A DNA stretch of 53,774 nt from an uncultured Clostridia bacterium. GTDB lineage: Bacteria; Bacillota; Clostridia; Lachnospirales; CAG-274. This document shows, in pieces, positions 1 to 6,608 of the stretch. The notes beneath the pieces are model-generated. The model was not told the origin of the DNA, searched no databases, and worked only from the letters and a program-made list of their open reading frames with translations. Each line of letters opens with the position of its first letter. Positions within the stretch are counted from its first letter, which is position 1. The stretch lies in contig CANQXR010000015.1 of assembly GCA_947627855.1 (NCBI GenBank), positions 1 through 53,774 of the forward strand, in the 5' to 3' direction. The position numbers and the translations under genes are program-made.

Positions 1-414
1 GTTACGCATAAGAATTGCCCTGCGCCCTTTGTGGAGAATGTCATGGCATGGGGAAATTTCAAGGATATGCTTATTACTGAGGGAGATGATGAAATGGTCG
101 GCAAAACCGATTTCAACTGCTGCGGAAAGAATATCGAGATGGACAGGATATTGGAGGACAGCAGGAATTACATATACTTACGGGATCTGGAAAAGACAGG
201 ACTTTTCAGAGTAACCTATGACGAAAGGACCAAGACACCGGGGCTTGAACTTTTGCTTAAAGACATTCCCATTGAGATTGACGGAGAAGCCAAAACCGTA
301 AAGGGACTTAATGTAAACGGCACAAACATAGTCGGTTTAAGGGATTTCTGCAATGCTCTTGGTAATATGGAGATTGATTATAAGGACAGGCCTGTTATAA
401 TAACTAACAGATAA
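1..414 (+). CDS. N-acetylmuramoyl-L-alanine amidase, C-terminal part (partial at window edge)
   Basis: The reading frame is open from the first base, so this is the 3' end of a longer gene. It opens with V-T-H-K-N-C-P-A-P-F, followed by a W..F motif. This resembles the end of the Amidase_2 (CwlA/PGRP-like) domain, where H and C of the HxxCP motif help hold the catalytic zinc. Such enzymes cut the bond between N-acetylmuramic acid and L-alanine in peptidoglycan. The rest (about 100 residues) contains two short segments of the 'YIYLRDLEKTG' and 'IVGLRDFCNALG' type, as in copper-amine-oxidase-like stalk domains found on clostridial wall proteins. A GTG at 31 is an internal codon, not the start. 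A strong terminator follows at once. The amidase call rests on a short motif. Confidence 0.6.
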   Translation, partial: VTHKNCPAPFVENVMAWGNFKDMLITEGDDEMVGKTDFNCCGKNIEMDRILEDSRNYIYLRDLEKTGLFRVTYDERTKTPGLELLLKDIPIEIDGEAKTVKGLNVNGTNIVGLRDFCNALGNMEIDYKDRPVIITNR

Positions 415-420
415 ATGAAA

Positions 421-458
421 CAGAGGGTATAGCTTTTATGCAGTACCCTCTGTTTTTT
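421..458 (+). terminator. Rho-independent terminator of the amidase gene
   Basis: A 9-bp perfect stem (CAGAGGGTA with TACCCTCTG) and a 14-nt loop are followed by six T. It begins 7 nt after the amidase stop codon. Confidence 0.85.
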
Positions 459-462
459 ATAT

Positions 463-741
463 TCTATTTCTAATGTTGACAGTCTTGATTGGAAAGAACT
501 TGGAACCGAGCATGAAATCAATCAGGTTCTGAATCATAAACATCTTGGACCCGGCTCTATTATTCTGTTTCATAACGATACAAAATATACTCCCGATTGT
601 CTGGATACTATAATAAAGGGGCTGAAAGACAAGGGTTATGAGCTTGTGCCTATAAGCGAGCTTATATTGCGTGGAGATTATTTTATGGATCACGAAGGCA
701 GACAATATCTGAATGAAACTTCAACGGAGGCGCCCGCTTAA
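463..741 (+). pseudogene. Polysaccharide deacetylase remnant (C-terminal end only)
   Basis: No start codon or ribosome site is present, but the plus frame from about 463 to the TAA at 739-741 reads as the end of a NodB-type polysaccharide deacetylase. It contains 'VDSLDWKELG', then 'GPGSIILFHNDTKYTPDCLDTIIKGLK', split here as G-S-I-I-L-F-H-N and Y-T-P-x-x-L-D-T-I-I, and then 'GYELVPISELI'. The second histidine motif region of the fold is therefore kept, while the N-terminal catalytic half (TxDD and the metal HxxxH) is gone. The homology begins within about 10 nt of the preceding terminator T-run, so a deletion or recombination fused the two. It is very probably untranslated. The minus-strand ORF over the same bases is a shadow. 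Confidence 0.72.
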
Positions 742-763
742 GACTTTGACAAACCCGAGGCGG

Positions 764-877
764 GGTGGGGGCAATAAGCCATAGGGGGCGGCGAAACCGC
801 CCCTATGGCTTATTGCCCCCACCGGTCGCCGCCTGCATACAATGATTGCTGAAAGCAATCATTGTATGCAGGCGGCG
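764..877 (-). repeat. Palindromic intergenic element A (long stem + short stem)
   Basis: The long stem pairs 764-791 with 797-823 (27 bp plus one bulged G, loop CGAAA). The linker CGGT leads to a 24-bp perfect short stem pairing 827-850 with 854-877, with a GAA loop. It lies between two converging 3' ends, and the short stem ends 21 nt from the walK stop codon. There is no T-run after either stem, so it is not a classical terminator. Orientation is defined as short stem, linker, long stem; this copy is on the minus strand. Confidence 0.85.
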
Positions 878-897
878 GGCTAAGCCTATTCTGAGAA

Positions 898-2664
898 TTA
901 CTCTTTATATTTGGGAAATGCAAGCACCATTGTGAAGCCTTCGCCGGGAGAAGAATAAGCCGATATGGTTCCTCCCATTTCCTCTGTAAGTTCCTTGGCT
1001 ATTGAAAGTCCCAAGCCGTTTCCTCCCATAGATCTGCTTCTTGCCTTGTCTATGCGGTAAAATCTTTCAAATATTCTTTTTAGTTCTTTTTCCTCAACAC
1101 CGACGCCGTTATCGCTTATTTCGAGGTAGTGCTTTGTTTTGCTGCTTGAAAGCTTCAGACTTATGTCTGTGCCGTCACCGCTGTATTTTATTGAGTTGGT
1201 TATTATATTATTTATTACCTGACTTATCCTTGCTTCGTCTGCATATATAAAGTAATTATTTTTAGCAGGAGGAATAAGAGCAATATTATGCTTGTTGTTT
1301 TTTGCTGTAATTATATTTTGTTTTATACAACTGTCTGCTATAGCTCTTAGGTCAAGCTTTCGCATATCAAAACTTATTGTATTTGTGTCAAGTCTTGACA
1401 ACGCAAGCAAATCGCTGGCAAGAAGCGACATTCTGTCTGTTGCATCGTCTATTACGTGAAGAAAATCGTAAGCGGTATTCCTGTCCTCAATAGCGCCGTC
1501 AAGAAGGGTTTCCACATAGCTTTTTATTGTCGTGAGCGGCGTTCTTATTTCGTGAGATACATTGGCGACAAATTCCTTTCGCATATCGTCAAGCTCTCTG
1601 TGCTTCGTGATGTCCGAAAGAACAGCCACAACGCCGTTTATGCTTATTTTGTCACTTTCATAGGGTATTATAGCTACATTTATATATTTGCCGTTTTCCT
1701 CGACCACAACCTCTGTTATTGTGTTTGCCAGCAAATCGGAACGATCCACGCCAACCTTTTTCAGAAACCAGTCCAAAGAAATCTTAAACTGATCTATATC
1801 CAACATTTCATAGCAAAGACTGTTTGCGTGTATTAGGAATCCTTTTTCATCGAATGCAAGCACTCCGTCTGTCATGTTGTGCAAAAGAACCTCAAGCTTT
1901 CTGTTTTCGTTTTCCATCTCGCTGACAGTTTTCTTAAGCTCGCTTGCCATATGGTTGAAGCTTCGTGAAAGCTGCCCTATCTCATCATTGCTCACAATAT
2001 TTATACGGCTGTTGAGCTTTCCTTTTGCAAGTTGATTAGCCTTTCTTGTAAGCAAGGCTATCGGGCTTGTGATTGTATTTGCGAATATAAGCGCAATAAC
2101 GCAGGTGAGAAGAAGAGCAAGCAAAACGGCTATAAGAATGGTTGAAGCTGTTTGCATAAGGCTTGATGTTATACCCGATGCGTCCATTTGAACATATATA
2201 ACATATTTTACATTGCCATCGTCATCATTTACAGGCAGCGCATAGGAGAGCCATCTCTTGACCTGTGAATTTGAATCTATGCTTTTTGTCTTGGAGTCAA
2301 ATGCCTTGTTTCCGGCAAGGGCGGATATTACCGCCGAATTATTGTATGTTATGGGCTGCCTTGAAGAGCCGACAGTTGACGAGGCTATGGTTTCGCCGTT
2401 GCTGTCTATTATGTTTGCCTGTACATTTCTGAGAGAAGAGCTTGTTATGAAAAGCTGTAAAAAGGCTTCCTGAAAATCAGTGGGATCGTCATATCTGTAA
2501 ACTATCTGCTCTTCTATATATTCTGCACAGCCCGAAAGCTCGTCCTCAGCATTCCTTATTTCCTGATTGTTTATTCTGAGAATAATGAATGTGCCGCTTG
2601 TAAGCATAACTATAAAAACCAATGTAAGGTACATAAATACCAATTTCCAACGAATACTTTTCAT
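898..2664 (-). CDS. walK: Sensor histidine kinase WalK (VicK/YycG)
   Basis: This 588-residue membrane kinase is the sensor partner of WalR, which controls peptidoglycan turnover in low-GC Gram-positives. In order it shows a TM helix (about 8-28), an extracellular sensor domain, a second TM helix (about 172-195), a HAMP linker (with 'TSPIALLTRKANQLAKGKL' type sequence), a PAS domain (about 255-355) and a HisKA motif NVSHEIRTPL with the phospho-accepting His at about 371. The HATPase boxes follow: N (IITNSIKYS), G1 (DNGVGV), F (FERFYR) and G2 (GGNGLGLSIAKEL). It lies downstream of walR on the same strand, but about 200 bp away because repeat B sits between them. The usual walH/walI/walJ genes do not follow. 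The length matches the family. Confidence 0.93.
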   Translation of the reverse strand: MKSIRWKLVFMYLTLVFIVMLTSGTFIILRINNQEIRNAEDELSGCAEYIEEQIVYRYDDPTDFQEAFLQLFITSSSLRNVQANIIDSNGETIASSTVGSSRQPITYNNSAVISALAGNKAFDSKTKSIDSNSQVKRWLSYALPVNDDDGNVKYVIYVQMDASGITSSLMQTASTILIAVLLALLLTCVIALIFANTITSPIALLTRKANQLAKGKLNSRINIVSNDEIGQLSRSFNHMASELKKTVSEMENENRKLEVLLHNMTDGVLAFDEKGFLIHANSLCYEMLDIDQFKISLDWFLKKVGVDRSDLLANTITEVVVEENGKYINVAIIPYESDKISINGVVAVLSDITKHRELDDMRKEFVANVSHEIRTPLTTIKSYVETLLDGAIEDRNTAYDFLHVIDDATDRMSLLASDLLALSRLDTNTISFDMRKLDLRAIADSCIKQNIITAKNNKHNIALIPPAKNNYFIYADEARISQVINNIITNSIKYSGDGTDISLKLSSSKTKHYLEISDNGVGVEEKELKRIFERFYRIDKARSRSMGGNGLGLSIAKELTEEMGGTISAYSSPGEGFTMVLAFPKYKE

Positions 2665-2714
2665 TTCTTCACCTATAATAAAATTTGTGCCGACAATCCT
2701 GAGGGTGCTGCTCG

Positions 2715-2850
2715 GGGGCGAGAGGGAACAGGCGGCGGGGTGAGCAATAACCCCTGCGGGGGTTATTGCTCACCCCGCCGCCTGTTCCCTCTCGCCCCGA
2801 CCCGCGGGGCTGCCGCTTAACTCGTCTTTGACGAGTTAAGCGGCAGCCCC
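2715..2850 (-). repeat. Palindromic intergenic element B, inside the walRK operon
   Basis: The long stem pairs 2715-2754 with 2759-2798 (40 bp, perfect, 4-nt loop TGCG). The linker GACCCGC leads to a 21-bp perfect short stem pairing 2806-2826 with 2830-2850, with a TTT loop. The short stem ends 12 nt from the walR stop codon. It fills almost the whole walR-walK gap. Confidence 0.9.
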
Positions 2851-2861
2851 TGCGGAACGTA

Positions 2862-3566
2862 TCAGCCTGCAAAATAATATCCTATACCTCTTTTGGTAAT
2901 TATATATCTTGGCTTGCCGGGATCATCTTCTATTTTTTCTCTTAAGCGCCTTACGGTAACGTCAACGGAACGGGCGTCGCCGCCGTAATATTCATACCCC
3001 CATACCTTCTCAAGCAACGCCTCTCTCGTAAAAGGCTGCCGTTTGTTTTTTGTAAGAAATGAGAGAAGCTCATATTCCCGCAGGGTCAGATTTATTGTTT
3101 CGCCGCCCTTTGTTACCTCATAGCGGTCATAGTCTATGGCAAGATCTTTAAAAACATCCATGGAAGCGCTGACATTCTTCTTGCCATAGCTATCCATATT
3201 GCCCTGTTTTCGTCTGAGATTTGCTTTTACACGTGCCAGAAGCTCTCTTGTCTTGAAAGGCTTAGTCACATAGTCGTCAGCCCCCATTTCAAGCCCTATT
3301 ACAGTATCCACCTCATCTGCCCTTGCCGTAAGCATAATTATAGGAACATCACTTACAGTCCTCAGTCTGCGGCATACCTCATAGCCGTCCATTTTTGGCA
3401 TCATTATATCAAGTATAACAAGATCGGGCTTTTTTGTTGTTGCCGCCGCAAGCCCCTCTTCGCCGTTGAATGCTTTTATAACATTATAGCCGTCTTTTTT
3501 AAGATTATATTCAATTATGTTTACAATACTTTCTTCATCGTCCACAACAAGGATTGTATAATCCAT
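2862..3566 (-). CDS. walR: Response regulator WalR (VicR/YycF)
   Basis: An OmpR/PhoB-type regulator paired with WalK. The receiver domain carries the acidic pocket (DDEE at 9-12), the phospho-acceptor Asp in 'ILDIMMPKMDG' (about residue 53), and the conserved Thr and Lys ('MLTARAD', 'VTKPF'). The winged-helix output domain ends with 'SVDVTVRRLREKIEDD' and 'TKRGIGYYF', typical of YycF. The start was set at the ATG at 3566, giving 234 residues: a GAGAGGTG ribosome site lies 6 nt upstream, and the longer GTG start at 3575 would overlap that site. It is the first gene of the operon, transcribed away from cca. In relatives this regulator is usually essential and controls autolysins. Confidence 0.94.
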   Translation of the reverse strand: MDYTILVVDDEESIVNIIEYNLKKDGYNVIKAFNGEEGLAAATTKKPDLVILDIMMPKMDGYEVCRRLRTVSDVPIIMLTARADEVDTVIGLEMGADDYVTKPFKTRELLARVKANLRRKQGNMDSYGKKNVSASMDVFKDLAIDYDRYEVTKGGETINLTLREYELLSFLTKNKRQPFTREALLEKVWGYEYYGGDARSVDVTVRRLREKIEDDPGKPRYIITKRGIGYYFAG

Positions 3567-3650
3567 ATTAAACACCTCTCTCGATCACATTATTTGCTTC
3601 CAGGGAAACAAAGATTGCCTGTATGAAGCTTAACATTTTCCTAAATATCT

Positions 3651-3679
3651 ATTATACTATTTTTTTTATTTTTTTTCAA
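3651..3679 (-). promoter_or_regulatory. SigA-type promoter of walRK
   Basis: On the minus strand TTGAAA (3674-3679) and a perfect TATAAT (3651-3656) are separated by exactly 17 bp, in an A-rich tract 85 bp upstream of the walR start. Confidence 0.8.
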
Positions 3680-3737
3680 CGTAAAGTATTAGTAAAAAAT
3701 TAAATTTTATGTTATTATAGTATAAAGGAGAATAATT

Positions 3738-4913
3738 ATGAAAATTACAAACGACGTTTTATATATTTTAAACAAATTAGCGGAAGCAGGATATGAAGGT
3801 TATATTGTAGGCGGCTGTGTAAGGGATTCTATAATGGGAATTCCGCCCCATGATTATGATATAACAACAAATGCCCTGCCCGATGAAATCAAAAAAATAT
3901 TCAGGCGGACGGTTGATACCGGTATAAAGCACGGAACGGTGACTGTTCTTATAGATAAAACAGGCTATGAGGTGACGACCTATCGCATAGATGGGGAATA
4001 CGGCGATTTTCGCCACCCATCAAGTGTGGAATTTACGGGAGATATAATAAAGGATCTGAGCCGCCGTGACTTCACAATGAACGCCATTGCCTATAATCCC
4101 CAAAAGGGCTATGCCGACCCTTTCTTCGGAAGACAGGATATAGAGCAGAAAATCATAAGGGGCGTGAGAGAGCCGGATCTTAGATTTAAAGAGGACGCAT
4201 TAAGAATGCTGAGGTGTATTAGATTTTCGGCACAGCTTGGCTTTGATATCGAGCCGCAAACCTATAAGGCATTAACGCAAAACTGCAGCCTTATTCAGAA
4301 TGTAAGCATAGAAAGAATAACAGCCGAATTTCTGAAGCTTATCACAGCTCCATATAATGAAAAAATACTTCTTTTCAGAGAATCGGGTCTTTCCGACTAT
4401 TGCGGAGAGGGACTGAAAAAGGCCCTCAGTAAAAGAGAAAAGGAAATCGCTTATCTTTTTGGTAAAATAAAAAAGGATGAAATATCCGCTCTTGCCGTCA
4501 TTTTTGCCGAAGAAAAGGATGCTTACGATATACTTAAATCTCTCAGACTTTCAAATGATATTATAAGGGAAACTATGAAGCTTATAAAATATTATAACTC
4601 AGATGTTTTCTGCGATATATTCACCATGAGGAAAATATTGTCAGAAATAGGTACGGAGAGCTTCCTGCGGCTTATTGATATAAAGGAAGCAAAAAATGAA
4701 GGTCGGATAAATGAGGCTAAGCTTTTCATATCTTCCGAACAGCGCATAACAAAAAAGGATATAAACATAAACGGAAACGATTTGCTTATTCTTGGTTTTA
4801 AAGGTATGGAAATAGGCAAAACTATTGACAGGCTCCTTGATTTTGTATTTGAGAATCCTAAAAACAATACTAAGGAAGCACTTACAAGGGAGGCGTTGAA
4901 ATGGCTGCATTAA
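3738..4913 (+). CDS. cca: CCA-adding tRNA nucleotidyltransferase
   Basis: Class II poly(A) polymerase/CCA enzyme of 391 residues, which builds or repairs the 3'-CCA end of tRNA. The N-terminal catalytic head shows 'YIVGGCVRDSIMG' and the metal-binding DxD in 'PHDYDITTNA'. The RRDFTMNA motif follows (about 110-117), then the nucleotide-selecting 'EDALRMLRCIRFSAQLGF' helix (about 150-170). An HD domain is not obvious. The ATG is preceded by AAGGAG. The gene overlaps the next one by 13 nt, so the two are probably translationally coupled, although they have no obvious common function. Confidence 0.93.
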   Translation: MKITNDVLYILNKLAEAGYEGYIVGGCVRDSIMGIPPHDYDITTNALPDEIKKIFRRTVDTGIKHGTVTVLIDKTGYEVTTYRIDGEYGDFRHPSSVEFTGDIIKDLSRRDFTMNAIAYNPQKGYADPFFGRQDIEQKIIRGVREPDLRFKEDALRMLRCIRFSAQLGFDIEPQTYKALTQNCSLIQNVSIERITAEFLKLITAPYNEKILLFRESGLSDYCGEGLKKALSKREKEIAYLFGKIKKDEISALAVIFAEEKDAYDILKSLRLSNDIIRETMKLIKYYNSDVFCDIFTMRKILSEIGTESFLRLIDIKEAKNEGRINEAKLFISSEQRITKKDININGNDLLILGFKGMEIGKTIDRLLDFVFENPKNNTKEALTREALKWLH

Positions 4914-5671
4914 TTACGGGAGCAAGCGGCGGCATAGGTTATTATATGGCTAAAAAACTGTCGGAAATGGGCTTTGATATTATAATAACGGCAAGAAACA
5001 GAGATAAGCTTGATAGGCTGGCATCTGAGATGAGCACGAAAACAATTGTCATACCTGCCGATCTATCAAAGCCTGAAGAATGTATAAGGCTCCATGAAGA
5101 GCTTAAAAACGAAAAGGTCGAAATTGTTATAAATAATGCCGGATTCGGAGAATTTGCATCCTTGACGGAGGGGGATCTTGAAAAGGAAATAAATATGATA
5201 GACCTTAACATAAAAGCGGTTCACATACTTACAAAGCTTTTTTTAAGGGATTTTACCCAAAAAGGCTATGGGTATATACTTAATGTGGGCTCCCTTGCTT
5301 CTTTTCTGCCCGGACCTATGATGGCGACATATTACGGAACAAAGGCTTATGTATACCGTCTTACCATGGCGGTAAGGGAGGAGCTCCGCAGACATGGCTC
5401 AAGAGTTTACTGCGGTGTGCTTTGTCCGGGGCCTGTTGCGACAAACTTTAATAACAGGGCAGGAGTTCGCTTTGCTACAAAAGGACTGGATCCTCAATAC
5501 TGCGCAGAGTATGCTGTCGAAAAAATGTTTGAGGAAAAAGCCGTTATAATTCCGGGGAAGCTTGAAAAGCTGCTGCCAATAATCGCTAAGCTTTCACCGG
5601 AATTTCTTCAGACCTTTTTCTGTTATGAATTTCAGAAGAAAAAGGGTGGAGCACAGGGGCATTCAATATAG
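4901..5671 (+). CDS. Short-chain dehydrogenase/reductase (SDR)
   Basis: A classical SDR of 256 residues with a Rossmann fold. The N-terminal cofactor motif is TGASGGIG (about 6-13), followed by an Arg-rich turn ('ITARNRDKL') that suggests NADP(H) preference. The NNAG motif is present ('INNAGFG'), as are the catalytic Ser ('NVGSLAS'), YxxxK ('YYGTKAY') and the PG motif after strand 6 ('CPGPV'). The C-terminal end ('GKLEKLLPIIAKLSP') resembles the DltE/YqjQ type acting on lipids or ketones. The substrate cannot be read from the sequence. The start codon lies within the end of cca. Confidence 0.88.
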   Translation: MAALITGASGGIGYYMAKKLSEMGFDIIITARNRDKLDRLASEMSTKTIVIPADLSKPEECIRLHEELKNEKVEIVINNAGFGEFASLTEGDLEKEINMIDLNIKAVHILTKLFLRDFTQKGYGYILNVGSLASFLPGPMMATYYGTKAYVYRLTMAVREELRRHGSRVYCGVLCPGPVATNFNNRAGVRFATKGLDPQYCAEYAVEKMFEEKAVIIPGKLEKLLPIIAKLSPEFLQTFFCYEFQKKKGGAQGHSI

Positions 5672-5712
5672 AGCGAACCAAAACTGTCAACGCATTATTA
5701 TCAAAAAACAGG

Positions 5713-5791
5713 GCATTGCCGTATTGACGATAAAAGCTTACCGATGAAATCAAAATCGGGAGCTTTCGGAAATACGTGCAATGCTTTTTTT
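5713..5791 (+). terminator. Large composite terminator after the cca-SDR operon
   Basis: The outer stem (GCATTGCCGTATT, 5713-5725, with 5771-5784, one bulge) encloses a second hairpin (AAAGCT/AGCTTT, CCGAT/ATCGG). Seven T follow. The remaining bases to 5980 hold no convincing gene; the 73-residue ORF there has no ribosome site and no recognisable content. Confidence 0.75.
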
Positions 5792-5983
5792 AACCACCAA
5801 ATATGTCCTTCGTCTTTTCAGGCGGAGGACATAATTTTATGTCCGGTGTTTTTTTACGACAGTATGTTTTACGGTTTGTACGGAATTGTACACATTTTAT
5901 TAATTCAAAATGAATTATTTTTCCGACAAATAAATACAATCAGCATTATTTTTGTAGTATTATAATATTATTTTTCTATCGAT

Positions 5984-6017
5984 TGTCGAAAACAACAGAG
6001 CAAAGCTGTGATATAAT
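5984..6017 (+). promoter_or_regulatory. Possible Spo0A-activated promoter
   Basis: TATAAT at 6012-6017 has no good -35 hexamer. Instead a perfect 0A-box core (TGTCGAA, 5984-5990) lies just upstream of the -35 position. This arrangement is known for SigA promoters activated by phosphorylated Spo0A. A 7-bp match can occur by chance. Confidence 0.35.
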
Positions 6018-6056
6018 AATTATTGGAAATAATTGTTAATCCGGAGGAAAAAAGAT

Positions 6057-6329
6057 ATGAAAATAATATGCAGCGAGAATGTTCACATCGAAGACACAGA
6101 TATGAACGTAAAATATTCTTTTGTAAAGAATGATTCCGACAGCGGCGATTCTTACGGCTTTATAGCGGAGCTGTATAAGGAGTCTGCTCTCATCGGTGAA
6201 GAAAAAATATTTGATGTTACTAAGGATTTGGGAAAAGCTGTAAAGCTTTACGGGCTGTTTATAAGCCACAAACCTACGCCAATAGATTTGAAATATGTCA
6301 TAGAAGACAATATTTCAGATCTTGGATAA
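6057..6329 (+). CDS. Small DUF6514-like protein
   Basis: A 90-residue cytosolic protein of unknown function. The C-terminal half ('DVTKDLGKAVKLYGLFISHKPTP' region, ending '..DLKYVIEDNI') resembles DUF6514 proteins of Clostridia, which end in a similar 'P.hL.dVIEDfl' pattern. The ATG at 6057 was chosen because AGGAGG-like GGAGGAAAAAAG lies just upstream; the longer TTG start at 6033 would place the start before that site. It is a single-gene unit with its own promoter and terminator, between two converging operons. No catalytic motif is visible. Confidence 0.6.
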   Translation: MKIICSENVHIEDTDMNVKYSFVKNDSDSGDSYGFIAELYKESALIGEEKIFDVTKDLGKAVKLYGLFISHKPTPIDLKYVIEDNISDLG

Positions 6330-6350
6330 AGATATCCCCCCCAGATATCA

Positions 6351-6381
6351 GAAAGGTCCTCGTTTTTAACGGGGACCTTTC
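6351..6381 (+). terminator. Hairpin terminator after the DUF6514-like gene
   Basis: The 14-bp stem (6351-6364 with 6368-6381, one T-G pair) has a 3-nt T loop. The downstream tail is only weakly T-rich. A small GATATC inverted repeat sits just before it. Confidence 0.6.
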
Positions 6382-6462
6382 GCCTTTATAAGCAATATTT
6401 GTATTGAAAACCATTTCGATTTATTTCGACAAAAAATCAAGAATGGCGTATTTTTTTATTTT

Positions 6463-6599
6463 AGCCGACCGGCTTGCGGGCCGCAGGGGGCGGGGCAAGG
6501 GAGCAAAGAAAAAGGGGCAGCGCCCCTTTTTCTTTGCTCCCTTGCCCCGCCCCCTGCGGCCCTGCCTTTCAGACCGCTCTTGGCGGTCTGAAAGGCAGG
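6463..6599 (-). repeat. Palindromic intergenic element C
   Basis: Tail AGCCGACCGGCTTGCGG at 6463-6479. The long stem pairs 6480-6518 with 6522-6560 (39 bp, perfect, loop AGC). The 17-bp perfect short stem pairs 6561-6577 with 6583-6599 and ends 10 nt from the transketolase stop codon. The GACCC linker is missing in this copy. It lies between converging genes. Confidence 0.9.
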
Positions 6600-6608
6600 G
6601 CGAAAATC

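Noticed and set aside
457..705. 82-residue minus-strand ORF
   Set aside because: The plus strand at the same place encodes a recognisable deacetylase C-terminus; the minus ORF is its shadow.
5744..5965. 73-residue ORF between the SDR gene and the DUF6514-like gene
   Set aside because: It starts inside the terminator hairpin, has no ribosome site and shows no recognisable protein features.
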